Made by a program: the position numbers and the translations under genes. The notes under the pieces were generated by a model, which did no database searches, was not told the origin of the DNA, and saw nothing but the letters and a program-made list of their open reading frames with translations. From positions 1-52,146 of the forward strand of contig CAJUDA010000004.1 of assembly GCA_910584875.1 (NCBI GenBank): 52,146 nt of DNA. The letters are read 5' to 3'. Each line of letters opens with the position of its first letter. Within the stretch, counting starts at the first letter, position 1. This document shows, one piece after another, positions 23,557-31,762 of this stretch. Source of the DNA: an uncultured Eubacterium sp. (GTDB lineage: Bacteria; Bacillota; Clostridia; Lachnospirales; Lachnospiraceae).

Positions 23557-23877
23557 ATGAAAAAAAAACATCGTATTGAGCTGAACCGGAGATCACTGTT
23601 TCTTATCGTACCGACACTTGTTCTTGCCCTGTGTTTCTGTATGATCTTTTATTCACAGGCTTCCGCAGATTCCGGGGATCAGGATGCCATCACCTGTGTG
23701 GAGTCTGTATTGGTAAAAAAGGGTGATACCCTGTCATCGATCGCAAAGAAATATGCAGCCGTATATTCATATCATTCAGACAAAGAATATACCAATACGA
23801 TCCTGGAACTGAACAATATGGATTCTGAATATATCCGGTCAGGCTCCTATATTCTTTTACCGGTTTACAAAAAGTGA
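23557..23877 (+). CDS. yneA: YneA-like LysM protein, probable SOS cell-division inhibitor
   Basis: The 106-residue protein has a basic start, one membrane segment (about 13-32), a short linker, then a single LysM domain (about 49-103: VLVKKGDTLSSIAKKY, then ILELNNM and YILLPVYKK). Size and layout match Bacillus YneA (105 residues), which halts division after DNA damage and is repressed by LexA. The promoter carries a near-perfect LexA box, which supports the same role. lexA itself, usually the divergent neighbour in Bacillus, is not here. ATG 23557 follows AAAGGAG by 8 bases. The alternative is a general LysM wall-binding protein; the operator makes the SOS role more likely. Confidence 0.75.
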   Translation: MKKKHRIELNRRSLFLIVPTLVLALCFCMIFYSQASADSGDQDAITCVESVLVKKGDTLSSIAKKYAAVYSYHSDKEYTNTILELNNMDSEYIRSGSYILLPVYKK

Positions 23878-23881
23878 ACAT

Positions 23882-23903
23882 AAATGACAAAATTCTGTCA
23901 TTT
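23882..23903 (+). terminator. Short hairpin after the YneA-like gene
   Basis: AAATGACA, a 6-base loop and TGTCATTT form a perfect 8-bp stem just after the stop codon. The stem is AT-rich and the T tract short, so termination may be partial. Confidence 0.5.
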
Positions 23904-23949
23904 ACATTCGATATGATTGCTTTATCAAATCACAGGAGATGAGTAGTTT

Positions 23950-26169
23950 ATGCGATCCATACAGTTTTACAAAAAAGGAAAAACAATGTTTATAGCTGCC
24001 GCCGTTTTATGTGGCACATTGACGGGAAGTATGCTTATTTCCCAGGATACATATGCAGCATCCAAAGGGATTAAAATCCGTTATAATAAGAAAACAAGAA
24101 TCAATAAAAGCAAAAGAATGAAAGTAAAGTACAAAAATAAAACTGTATCGAAATCTTCTTATAAAGCACTTATTATTAACAAATCCTATATGGTCCCTTA
24201 CACGGATGTGTTTAAAAGCGGGATCAAGGCGACCTGTAAGTATGTTTCTAAAAAGAAATCATTAACGATAACGAAAAATGATGTTACGATAAAGATGAAA
24301 GTGGGAAGTAAAACTGCCTATGTGAATGGCAAAAAAACTAAGCTTCCGGCTGCTCCGTTATCGGTTCGTTTTGTCTCGAAAAAGAAAACTAAAATTGTTG
24401 TCCCTGTCAGCTTTGTTGCCAAAAAGCTGCATCTGACTTATAAAAAATCCGGATCGTCTATTTATATCAATGATCCTCTTGTATTGTCATATGATAAAAA
24501 GACAACATACTATACTGGCGCGCAGGGGACTGTTTTTTATAATCACCAGAACTACCCGCTGAAGGATATGCCAGTGATAAAGATTGGTAACAGTATGTAT
24601 ATGCCGGCAGAAGAGGTTCTGGACGGTATTATGAACTTAGATTATGATTACAATCCCTCTACCGGAAAGCTTACGGTTTCCAATGAGGATACAAATATAG
24701 AACTGACAGCACAGCTGAATTCCAACGCAGTTACTGTCAACGGAAAGAAAGCAGTGTTAAACGCACCATTAAAGCTGGTCAAAAATGTCTCTGCCAATAA
24801 AGAGGTACTTTGTGTTCCAGCCTCCGGACTGGCTAAACAGCTTGGATATTCCCGTTCATGGGTTAAGGCAAATTCCTATTATAGCATCCAGTCCAAATTG
24901 TTTTTTGACTGGAATAACAAACTGGATGAAGAGAAAGCATCCGTACAGGAACCCAATTATATTTATGCAGTGAAAGCTGGTTATACAGAGCAGAACGGCA
25001 CAGGGGCGATCAATCTGAATGTGACGGGCTCTTCCTCGGATCTTATGCACAAACTGACTGTCAGCAGATCCAGTAATATCATTAAGATCACAATGCCTCA
25101 GTCTGAGTATTTACTCAATAAGAACCAGTTTAGTAACTTTGGTGAAATTGTGCAGAAAATGGAGATCACAACATCAGAAGACGATACGATGACGATTACT
25201 CTGATCTGTGGGAATACGACAGATTATTCCTATACGATCCAGAATAATACGCTTGTCCTGAATCTGCTTTATACCTATTCCAGCAGCACCGGAAGCGTTA
25301 CGAATTATTCCCTGTCCATTCCAAAGCCGTCCGGGATCACTTTATCTCATGTTACCAATCAGGATCTGTATGCCAGCAAAAAATTTCAGATTGATTTGAA
25401 AGGTGATCACGTCGAATTTTTTAGAAAAAATCCGGTTGTCATCAACAATAATAAAGTGAAAAGCATTGCTATTACCAAAAGCGGTTCCAATACAAGGATT
25501 ACCGTTACTACTTCTTCTCTGCGCGGTTATAAGATCTTTGACAAAGGAAAGAATTTTGTGGTAAGCATGGACGAACCAAAGAAAATATATAAGTCTATTG
25601 TTGTGCTGGATCCCGGACACGGAGGTCATGATCCGGGAGCCCAGAACAAGAAAAAAAATGAAAAGGACTTAAATTATAAAATCTTATATACTCTTATGAA
25701 ACAATATACTTCGCAAAATGCTCCTGATATCAAAGTATATTGGACTAGGACGACAGATACCTATGTAACGCTGGCGAAACGTGCTGCCTTTGCCAAAGGG
25801 AAATCTGCTGATGCTTTTATCAGCCTTCATATGAACTCAGCATCGAATTCTTCAGCAAATGGGACGGAAGTATATTATTCTGTCTCCAATAACAGTAAAA
25901 GCTTTGGCGGTATAACAAGTAAGAAAATGGCTAACCTGTTCAAGACGAAACTGGTGGGTGATCTGAAAACAAAGAGCCGTGGTGTTAAAACTGCCGGTTA
26001 CTATGTGTTAAAACACAATACTGTACCATCAATCCTGATCGAACTGGGATTTATCTCCGGAAGCAGTGATTATGGAAGGCTGATCGACTCCAGTTTCCAG
26101 AAAAAAGCAGCCAATTCAATCTATGAGGGAATCCAGTCGATGTTTAACACTTATAAAACAGGGCGATAG
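23950..26169 (+). CDS. N-acetylmuramoyl-L-alanine amidase with long wall-binding N-terminal region
   Basis: A signal peptide (about 1-37, ending near TYAAS) leads into about 500 residues that are Lys- and Ser/Thr-rich and resemble copper-amine-oxidase-like N domains (paired segments such as VPVSFVAKKL and MYMPAEEVL) followed by an AMIN-like beta-rich part. The last 190 residues are Amidase_3: zinc ligands in DPGHGGHDPGA (about 552), NEKDLN and SLHMNS, and the catalytic Glu in LIELGFIS. It would cut the amide bond between MurNAc and the stem peptide, outside the cell. It may be partly co-transcribed with the YneA-like gene. It converges on the recombinase gene with only 9 bases between stops. 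Confidence 0.92.
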   Translation: MRSIQFYKKGKTMFIAAAVLCGTLTGSMLISQDTYAASKGIKIRYNKKTRINKSKRMKVKYKNKTVSKSSYKALIINKSYMVPYTDVFKSGIKATCKYVSKKKSLTITKNDVTIKMKVGSKTAYVNGKKTKLPAAPLSVRFVSKKKTKIVVPVSFVAKKLHLTYKKSGSSIYINDPLVLSYDKKTTYYTGAQGTVFYNHQNYPLKDMPVIKIGNSMYMPAEEVLDGIMNLDYDYNPSTGKLTVSNEDTNIELTAQLNSNAVTVNGKKAVLNAPLKLVKNVSANKEVLCVPASGLAKQLGYSRSWVKANSYYSIQSKLFFDWNNKLDEEKASVQEPNYIYAVKAGYTEQNGTGAINLNVTGSSSDLMHKLTVSRSSNIIKITMPQSEYLLNKNQFSNFGEIVQKMEITTSEDDTMTITLICGNTTDYSYTIQNNTLVLNLLYTYSSSTGSVTNYSLSIPKPSGITLSHVTNQDLYASKKFQIDLKGDHVEFFRKNPVVINNNKVKSIAITKSGSNTRITVTTSSLRGYKIFDKGKNFVVSMDEPKKIYKSIVVLDPGHGGHDPGAQNKKKNEKDLNYKILYTLMKQYTSQNAPDIKVYWTRTTDTYVTLAKRAAFAKGKSADAFISLHMNSASNSSANGTEVYYSVSNNSKSFGGITSKKMANLFKTKLVGDLKTKSRGVKTAGYYVLKHNTVPSILIELGFISGSSDYGRLIDSSFQKKAANSIYEGIQSMFNTYKTGR

Positions 26170-26178
26170 CGGAACAGC

Positions 26179-27240
26179 TCAGTCTTTTCGTAATCTAACG
26201 GCAGATGCGGCGCGCCTTTTGCGTTCCTCTTCCATGGCAGCATAGTGTTTCCGTGTTGTATTGACATCATTGTGGCCAAGAACCTCTGCCACCAGATAAA
26301 TATCGCCTGTCTCACGGTACAGATTTGTGCCATAGGTGCTGCGCAGCTTGTGCGGCGTTATATGCTTGATCGTGGTCACATGCTTTGCACAGTCCGTCAC
26401 AAGGTTTTCAACCGCCTGAACGGTTATACGACGCTTCTGAACGGACAAAAAAAATGCATGCTCGTGCCCTTCCTTTGCCGGAATGGTTTTACGCTCTGCG
26501 TAATAGTCATATAACGCCTCACTGACTTCATCGCCAAAATAAACAAAGTCTTCTTTACCGCCTTTGCGAATGATTCGGATACGGTTATTTTTAAAATCAA
26601 GATCCTCCAGATCCAGCCCAACACACTCGGATACTCGGATCCCGGTACCGAGCAGGAGAGTGAAGAGTGCAAGATTGCGTGTCTTATTTTTGTTAAAATA
26701 GACTTTTTTCATGCCAGTCATCTCATCCCCGCCATGTTCGACGTAATCCAAAAGCTCCGCCACTTCATCAATATCCAGCCGGACAATTTCCCTTTTGTGG
26801 AGTTTGGGCAGGTCCACGATGACTGTAGGATCGTTTTTGATCATTTCCCGTTTATAGTAGTAATGAAAAAAACTCCGAAGCGCTGCCAGTTTACGGTGCA
26901 GTCCCCGTTCATTATTTGTATGGATGACACCGTCATCATCCTTATAATATTTCAGATACTCCATATATTCTTCAATATCCAGCGGCTGTAGCTGCTCCAG
27001 ATCAACCAGCTGGATTTTCGTAATATCATCCTTACTTGTAAAATACGGATTGGACACACATAAAAATTTAAAAAACAAGCGTATATCATATACATAAGAA
27101 ATTCGTGTTTTGGCAGAGGTATTCGGCTCAATGGCACGAAAGTAATCCCTGGTAAAGCCTGGTAACGTAGCCAGTACCTTTCGCAGTTTTAACGTATTGT
27201 CACGGGTTGTCTGTTCATGATAGGTTATCTTTTTATCCAT
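26179..27240 (-). CDS. Tyrosine recombinase (XerC/XerD-like)
   Basis: The 353-residue protein has an N-terminal SAM-like core-binding domain and a C-terminal catalytic domain with all expected residues: Arg202 (GTGIRVSE), Lys in the beta-hairpin (RKGGKED, about 226-229), HKLR (H297, R300), LGH (H323) and the nucleophile Tyr333 (RKHYA). It could resolve chromosome dimers or integrate an element. There are no phage or conjugation genes and no obvious att repeats around it, so a resident Xer-type role seems more likely than a mobile element. It has its own promoter and is transcribed away from the blaI-like gene. Confidence 0.88.
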   Translation of the reverse strand: MDKKITYHEQTTRDNTLKLRKVLATLPGFTRDYFRAIEPNTSAKTRISYVYDIRLFFKFLCVSNPYFTSKDDITKIQLVDLEQLQPLDIEEYMEYLKYYKDDDGVIHTNNERGLHRKLAALRSFFHYYYKREMIKNDPTVIVDLPKLHKREIVRLDIDEVAELLDYVEHGGDEMTGMKKVYFNKNKTRNLALFTLLLGTGIRVSECVGLDLEDLDFKNNRIRIIRKGGKEDFVYFGDEVSEALYDYYAERKTIPAKEGHEHAFFLSVQKRRITVQAVENLVTDCAKHVTTIKHITPHKLRSTYGTNLYRETGDIYLVAEVLGHNDVNTTRKHYAAMEEERKRRAASAVRLRKD

Positions 27241-27267
27241 ATTAATCCCTCCTTGCTTATAGTAACC

Positions 27268-27296
27268 ATATTATCACAGATGTGTTTTATTGGCAA
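27268..27296 (-). promoter_or_regulatory. Candidate promoter for the tyrosine recombinase
   Basis: On the minus strand TTGCCA (27296-27291), a 17-base spacer and TAATAT (27273-27268), ahead of an AAGGAGGG ribosome binding site. Confidence 0.55.
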
Positions 27297-27357
27297 GTCT
27301 TTTTGAAAAACTGGAGTTTGTCCAAGAGAGTTATTTGAGAATAAAATTGCCGCCCTC

Positions 27358-27732
27358 CTAAATCTGACGGTTCAGAACTCTCTGGAGTTCAATGATCTGC
27401 TCCGTTGTAAGCCTGCTGTTCCCCAGATATTCAGTAATAAAATTTGTCAGCGAATCATTAAAGAGTTTTGATAACAGTGCTTTTGTCTCAATTTCCTGAA
27501 CTTCTTTTTTCGTAACTCTGGCACGGCAGAGAAATCCAGGATCTTCACGGGAAATCGCTCCCTTATCGATCAGGCGTTTGATCACTGTATATGTAGTATT
27601 TTTTTCCCATCCGATATATTCCTTGATAATCTTTGATATGTCTTTGGCAGCCAGGACCTTATTTGACCAAAGCAGCTCCATCACATTTAATTCTCCTTCA
27701 TGCAGACGCATCTCTTTTTTTGTAGCACTCAT
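27358..27732 (-). CDS. BlaI/MecI/CopY-family repressor, orphan
   Basis: A winged-helix repressor of 124 residues: HEGELNVMELLWSNKVLAAKDISK and the recognition region WEKNTTYTVIKRLIDKGAI are typical of BlaI/MecI. Such repressors dimerise and are usually inactivated by cleavage by the membrane sensor protease BlaR1 (M56), next door. Here no blaR1, beta-lactamase or copper ATPase gene is adjacent, so the signal and targets are unknown. AAAGGAGG lies about 12 bases before the ATG. The upstream region has two palindromes with the TAC/GTA symmetry known for BlaI operators, one inside its own promoter, implying autoregulation. Confidence 0.88.
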   Translation of the reverse strand: MSATKKEMRLHEGELNVMELLWSNKVLAAKDISKIIKEYIGWEKNTTYTVIKRLIDKGAISREDPGFLCRARVTKKEVQEIETKALLSKLFNDSLTNFITEYLGNSRLTTEQIIELQRVLNRQI

Positions 27733-27782
27733 AAGTAAAACGGTCCTCCTTTGCCTTTTCTATTGCTGTAGTATTTTGATGT

Positions 27783-27794
27783 CTACGATTGTAG
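27783..27794. promoter_or_regulatory. Possible second BlaI-type operator
   Basis: CTACGATTGTAG has 4-base arms (CTAC/GTAG) and lies in the leader of the blaI-like gene, about 60 bases from the first operator. Confidence 0.45.
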
Positions 27795-27852
27795 TAAAAT
27801 TTTGTTTTCTCATTCTACAATGATGTTACAGTTTTCTGTTGAAAGTACTTCT

Positions 27853-27882
27853 ATACTACACCTATAGTAGGCAAAAAGTCAA
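27853..27882 (-). promoter_or_regulatory. Promoter and BlaI-type operator of the blaI-like gene
   Basis: On the minus strand TTGACT (27882-27877), an 18-base spacer and TAGTAT (27858-27853). The palindrome TACTACACCTATAGTA (27854-27869) covers the -10 and half of the spacer, so a bound repressor would block the promoter. Confidence 0.6.
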
Positions 27883-27915
27883 GTGAATTTAAGGAAAAAA
27901 ATTGCTTTTTTTCTA

Positions 27916-28860
27916 TTAAAATTCCCTTTTTTCCAGGCGTTTGAGGACATCCACAAAATATGGCGGAAGGGGCGCTTCGATCTCTATATATTGATTGGTG
28001 CGGGGATGGTTAAATCCGATAATGCGGGCATGCAGGGTCTGTCCCTGCAGCTGTGAAAATTGCCCTGGCGGCTGCGGACCATATACGGTATCTCCTAACA
28101 GGGGATGATGGATATGAGACATATGGACACGGATCTGATGGGTACGTCCTGTTTCCAGACGGCATTCAATATGATTATACTGGTGATTCAGATGACTGAT
28201 CACCCGGTAGTGGGTGACTGCTCTCCTGCCGTTTTCTCCTTTGACTACTGCCATTTTCTTTCGTTCAGCCGGGTGTCTGCCAATAGGGGCGTCAATCGTT
28301 CCCTCATCTTCTGAAAAATTGTGATAGACCACGGCATTATAACAACGGGTGATCGAATGTACGCGGAGTTGTTCTGCTATGGATTGATGAGCCAGATCTG
28401 TCTTGCATACGATGAGAGCGCCTGTCGTGTCCTTATCAATGCGATGGACGATACCAGGGCGCATTATACCATTGATGCCGGACAGATGCCCTGCACAGTG
28501 ATACAGCAGTCCATTGACCAGGGTATGGGACATATGCCCGGCGGCAGGGTGTACGACCATATTCTTTGGCTTATTTACTACCAGAAGGTCACGATCTTCA
28601 TATAGGATATCCAATGCCATTTTTTCCGGCAGAATGGCAGGCTCTTCCGGTTCTGGGACTGATACAGTGATCTGGTCAGCACAACGAACGGGAACTTTAG
28701 CTTTTGTAATAAAGTTCCCGTTGCATACGATCTTTTCATTTTTTATCAGTTTCTGTATATAGGACCGGGAAAAGGTGAGCTGTCCGGTAAGATACTGGTC
28801 CAGCCGCATTCCCTCCATTTCCTCTGAAACTACCAGGGTTATTACTTCTTCTTTTGCCAT
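27916..28860 (-). CDS. rluD: 23S rRNA pseudouridine synthase, RluD/RluA family
   Basis: An S4 RNA-binding domain (about 17-65, MRLDQYLTGQL) precedes the RluA-type catalytic domain with the catalytic Asp in HRIDKDTTG (about D142) and the conserved RTHQIRVHM and LLGDTVYG segments. At 314 residues it is the usual size of the Gram-positive lspA-linked RluD (YlyB), which modifies 23S rRNA. The start overlaps the lspA 3' end by 19 bases and has only a weak ribosome binding site, so it is probably translated by coupling. It is last in the sepF-ylmH-divIVA-lspA-rluD run. Confidence 0.95.
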   Translation of the reverse strand: MAKEEVITLVVSEEMEGMRLDQYLTGQLTFSRSYIQKLIKNEKIVCNGNFITKAKVPVRCADQITVSVPEPEEPAILPEKMALDILYEDRDLLVVNKPKNMVVHPAAGHMSHTLVNGLLYHCAGHLSGINGIMRPGIVHRIDKDTTGALIVCKTDLAHQSIAEQLRVHSITRCYNAVVYHNFSEDEGTIDAPIGRHPAERKKMAVVKGENGRRAVTHYRVISHLNHQYNHIECRLETGRTHQIRVHMSHIHHPLLGDTVYGPQPPGQFSQLQGQTLHARIIGFNHPRTNQYIEIEAPLPPYFVDVLKRLEKREF

Positions 28861-29357
28861 AATAATTCTTCATCCTTATAATAAAACAAAAAACTGTGTA
28901 TCAGCAAAGCTGCAGCAATGCATACATAACAGTCAGCAACATTGAACACAGGAAAATTTATCGCTTCAATATAAATGAAATCCACTACATATTGCTGGCA
29001 GGCACGATCAATGAAATTTCCGATCGCCCCGGAAGTCAGTAATATAATCGTAAACCGGAGATACCAGTACCGGCGGGTAAAAGGGATTTTAGCATAAAAA
29101 TATACCATGACCGCTACGACAACAATCGTGATGATAAAGAAGAGCCAGAATGCATTTTGCAGAATGCCCCATGCCGCTCCACGGTTTTCCAGATAATGAA
29201 ACGACAAAACATCTGGTATAAGCCTGATATCTCCTTTCATTAGTACAAGAGACGCCCATTTTTTTGTGATACGGTCCAGTAGTAAAAACAGGATAAATAT
29301 TGCTGCAAATACCAGATTTGTCAAAAGAAATTTTTTGTCTGCCAATTTCTTACCCAT
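28842..29357 (-). CDS. lspA: Lipoprotein signal peptidase (SPase II)
   Basis: LspA cleaves the signal peptides of prolipoproteins in the membrane. The 171-residue protein has four membrane helices and the conserved Asp motifs GNFIDR (about 113-118), VVDFI (about 124-128) and FNVAD (about 138-142), plus ENRGAAWG. Its ATG overlaps the divIVA stop codon by one base (TAATG) and there is no good ribosome binding site, so translation likely depends on divIVA. Confidence 0.97.
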   Translation of the reverse strand: MGKKLADKKFLLTNLVFAAIFILFLLLDRITKKWASLVLMKGDIRLIPDVLSFHYLENRGAAWGILQNAFWLFFIITIVVVAVMVYFYAKIPFTRRYWYLRFTIILLTSGAIGNFIDRACQQYVVDFIYIEAINFPVFNVADCYVCIAAALLIHSFLFYYKDEELLWQKKK

Positions 29358-30433
29358 TAGAAATCATCAACGGAGCCAAGGAATTCAAAAGGATCCTCCT
29401 CCTGTCCTTTCCTTTTTTTCTTATTATTTCTTCCTCCTATATTCATACTCTGTAATAAAGAGTCCAGAGTAGGTGCTTCTTTTGCATCGTCCGGGACCGG
29501 TTCCAGGACCTCAGGTGCTTTTACTTTAGCTTTTCTCGGTTTTGCGTCCCTTGGCACAGCTGGTTCAGCATCTGCCGGTTCCATCACAAGGGCGTCCTGG
29601 ACGCGTTTTGGTTCCGCCTGGACTGGCTGTTGTACATATGGTTCTGTGTTTCCTGCTTCTGTCTGCAGCTCTTCTTTCTGGATCTGCTGGATCGAATCAC
29701 GCAGATCAATGGTATCTGCTGTCAGAATTGATAATTCTTCTTCATCATTGGATTCTCTCGCTCTTTTATTTTTTATATCTGGCAGAATGACGGTCTTGTC
29801 AAGATCTTCTTTCTCATCCGGGATCCGGGCTGTTGTCTCCGGCACGTCCATTTCCATCTGTAAACCGGCAGTATTATCAGCCACTGTTTCAGGTACTGTG
29901 GACTCGGCTGCCTTCTCCGCTGTTCCGTCTTCTGCCGCTGGCAGGGAACTTCTGGATGCCTTTAATGCATCCAGTTCGGGTGAATACACATCAAAAGAAT
30001 CACTGGTAACCAGTTCCAGCTGAGCCGTAGCGACCTGCTTAAGCTGCAGTTTGTACTGATTAAACTGCTGCAGAAGGGTAACGCATTTATCTTTGATCTT
30101 TTCATACTCCTGTTCTGCATCAGCGACGATACGTGACGCTTTTGTGTTGGCATCTTTCTCTATGGCTTCTGCTTTCAGAATAGCAGCATCTTTTGTCTCT
30201 TTTGATGTTTTTTCGGCTAGAACAAGCGCTTTCTGCATCGTAGATTCGATGGAGCGGTAATACTGGACCCCGTCACTCAGTGTTTTCACTTTCTTCTGCA
30301 GTTCCTGAACCTCATTGAAGGCCTCTTTGTAATTTTCAAGTATGAGATCAATATAGTCATCCATTTCTGCCTTATCATATTTCTTTTTCCTTGTAACAAC
30401 CTTTTTGTTCTGTAAATCCAATGGCGACAGCAT
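29357..30433 (-). CDS. divIVA: DivIVA-domain cell division/polarity protein
   Basis: The N-terminal DivIVA domain is seen in LSPLDLQNKKVV followed by KYDKAEMDDYIDLILENY and a long coiled coil (about 45-130) that also has an Ala/Glu repeat. DivIVA proteins bind curved membrane at division sites and poles and recruit partners. The C-terminal 200 residues are acidic, Pro-rich and probably disordered, longer than in Bacillus, and end in a basic NNKKKRK patch and FEFLGSVDDF. ATG 30433 is 6-8 bases from GGGAGGAAG; the ATG at 30439 is too close. It sits between ylmH and lspA. Confidence 0.92.
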   Translation of the reverse strand: MLSPLDLQNKKVVTRKKKYDKAEMDDYIDLILENYKEAFNEVQELQKKVKTLSDGVQYYRSIESTMQKALVLAEKTSKETKDAAILKAEAIEKDANTKASRIVADAEQEYEKIKDKCVTLLQQFNQYKLQLKQVATAQLELVTSDSFDVYSPELDALKASRSSLPAAEDGTAEKAAESTVPETVADNTAGLQMEMDVPETTARIPDEKEDLDKTVILPDIKNKRARESNDEEELSILTADTIDLRDSIQQIQKEELQTEAGNTEPYVQQPVQAEPKRVQDALVMEPADAEPAVPRDAKPRKAKVKAPEVLEPVPDDAKEAPTLDSLLQSMNIGGRNNKKKRKGQEEDPFEFLGSVDDF

Positions 30434-30448
30434 CGGCATCTTCCTCCC

Positions 30449-31219
30449 TTATATATATTTATAATATTTTATTTTCTGTTTCCCCTTTTTAGTATAAGCA
30501 TCTTTCTCTATAAAAAGTCTGTACTTACCATATCCCTTAATGGTAAAGATCATTTCGTCCCTGCATACAAAGCTCACCGACGTCCGCCCGGCATGATCTG
30601 CTATTACATATCCCTGTCTCACAAGATCAGCAGCCCTGCCTCGTGAGAGTCCGGTCATGGCGGATACAATATTATCCAGACGGACAGAAGCTACGCTTCC
30701 ACTCTTTTCAATATACTGCTGCTGTGGTACCATCGCAGTGGATGACAGAATCTCACAGCGTATGGAAGTATGTTTTACTGTAGTAAAGTTTTCTACAACA
30801 AAAGAAGCGAATTCTTCTTTACAGAATACATAAGCAGTTTTCCGGCAGATACGGATATCACCAATCTTAGACCGCTCGATTCCCAAGTTTAAAATCGCTC
30901 CCAAATAATCCCTGTGTTCTAAGGTCTGGGCATATTTTTCCTGTAGAGGAATGACCCGGATACATACAACCGGAAACATTTGTACTTCTGTACCAGACCA
31001 GTCTTTTGGGAAAAATCCTCCAGTTACATGCTCGCAATCTTTGTGCCCGCCCCAGTATACTGTCCGGATCCCCGGCATCCAATGCTGCCTGGCTGATAAC
31101 AGCATATATTCTGCAGTGGTTAGAAAATCTGTAAAAACAGGATAATTTCCCTGAAATGCACGATTGGCAAGATCCTGCATATGCCGGAGAAAGAACTGGT
31201 CTTTTTTTTCGTCTCTCAT
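30449..31219 (-). CDS. ylmH: YlmH, S4-domain RNA-binding protein (RqcP2-type)
   Basis: The 256-residue protein has an N-terminal YlmH domain (VYWGGHKDCEHV and RVIPLQEKYAQTLEHRDYLGAILNLGIERSKIGDI) and a C-terminal S4 domain (about 180-235, RLDNIVSAMTGLSRGRAADLV). YlmH is linked to division gene clusters and, in Bacillus, binds stalled 50S complexes in the same quality-control route as RqcH, which is encoded at 15510. Its ATG at 31219 overlaps the sepF stop by one base (TGATG). Confidence 0.93.
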   Translation of the reverse strand: MRDEKKDQFFLRHMQDLANRAFQGNYPVFTDFLTTAEYMLLSARQHWMPGIRTVYWGGHKDCEHVTGGFFPKDWSGTEVQMFPVVCIRVIPLQEKYAQTLEHRDYLGAILNLGIERSKIGDIRICRKTAYVFCKEEFASFVVENFTTVKHTSIRCEILSSTAMVPQQQYIEKSGSVASVRLDNIVSAMTGLSRGRAADLVRQGYVIADHAGRTSVSFVCRDEMIFTIKGYGKYRLFIEKDAYTKKGKQKIKYYKYI

Positions 31220-31737
31220 CAAAACTCGCGGTTGATCAACGGCATCGTGGCAGTATTGCCGTCAATACTCAGTGAATCCCCGCTGATATCTACATTTTCT
31301 GGTGAAAATATAAAGATATATTTGGAAATCTGGTGATATTTTCCGTTTATGGCATAGATGCATCCAGATATAAAATCCATAATTCTCTGTGCATCATCGG
31401 GATCAAATCCCTCCAGATTAACGATCACCGGGCGGTTTGTCAAAAGCATATTACAGATTTCCTGTGAGTCCTCAAAGGTGTGAGGTTTGATCACGTTTAC
31501 TTCAAGGGATGCACGGTTGTTCATGGATACCACCTTTGGTTTGTTGCCAAGGAAACCACTTTTTTGCTTTGGTTCCTCTTCATAATCTGGTGTCTGTACA
31601 GGTCGTACAGGCGCTTTTCTGCGTACAGGTTCTGATGGCTTTTCGTTATATACCTCTTCTTCGTAGGCTGCATCATCATATTCATCAAATTCATCGTCAT
31701 CTAATTTAAAAAAGTTTAAAATAGAGTTGAAACCCAT
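31219..31737 (-). CDS. sepF: SepF, FtsZ membrane anchor
   Basis: An N-terminal amphipathic helix (MGFNSILNFFKL) would bind the membrane; an acidic linker follows, then the SepF (DUF552) core of about 85 residues from VNVIKPHTFEDSQEIC through RPVIVNLEGFDPDDAQRIMDFISG to the end. SepF links the FtsZ ring to the membrane and is essential where FtsA is absent; no ftsA is in the window. It has a good AAAGGA site and follows yggS by 25 bases, as in most Firmicutes. Confidence 0.96.
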   Translation of the reverse strand: MGFNSILNFFKLDDDEFDEYDDAAYEEEVYNEKPSEPVRRKAPVRPVQTPDYEEEPKQKSGFLGNKPKVVSMNNRASLEVNVIKPHTFEDSQEICNMLLTNRPVIVNLEGFDPDDAQRIMDFISGCIYAINGKYHQISKYIFIFSPENVDISGDSLSIDGNTATMPLINREF

Positions 31738-31762
31738 TTATAAATCCTTTCCAGCTGATCGT

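Noticed and set aside
26179..27240. Tyrosine recombinase as evidence of an integrated mobile element or a dif site nearby
   Set aside because: No flanking direct repeats, tRNA target, phage or conjugation genes, and no dif-like 28-mer recognised next to it.
27358..27732. Beta-lactam resistance locus
   Set aside because: Only the BlaI-type repressor is present; there is no BlaR1, MecA or beta-lactamase gene beside it.
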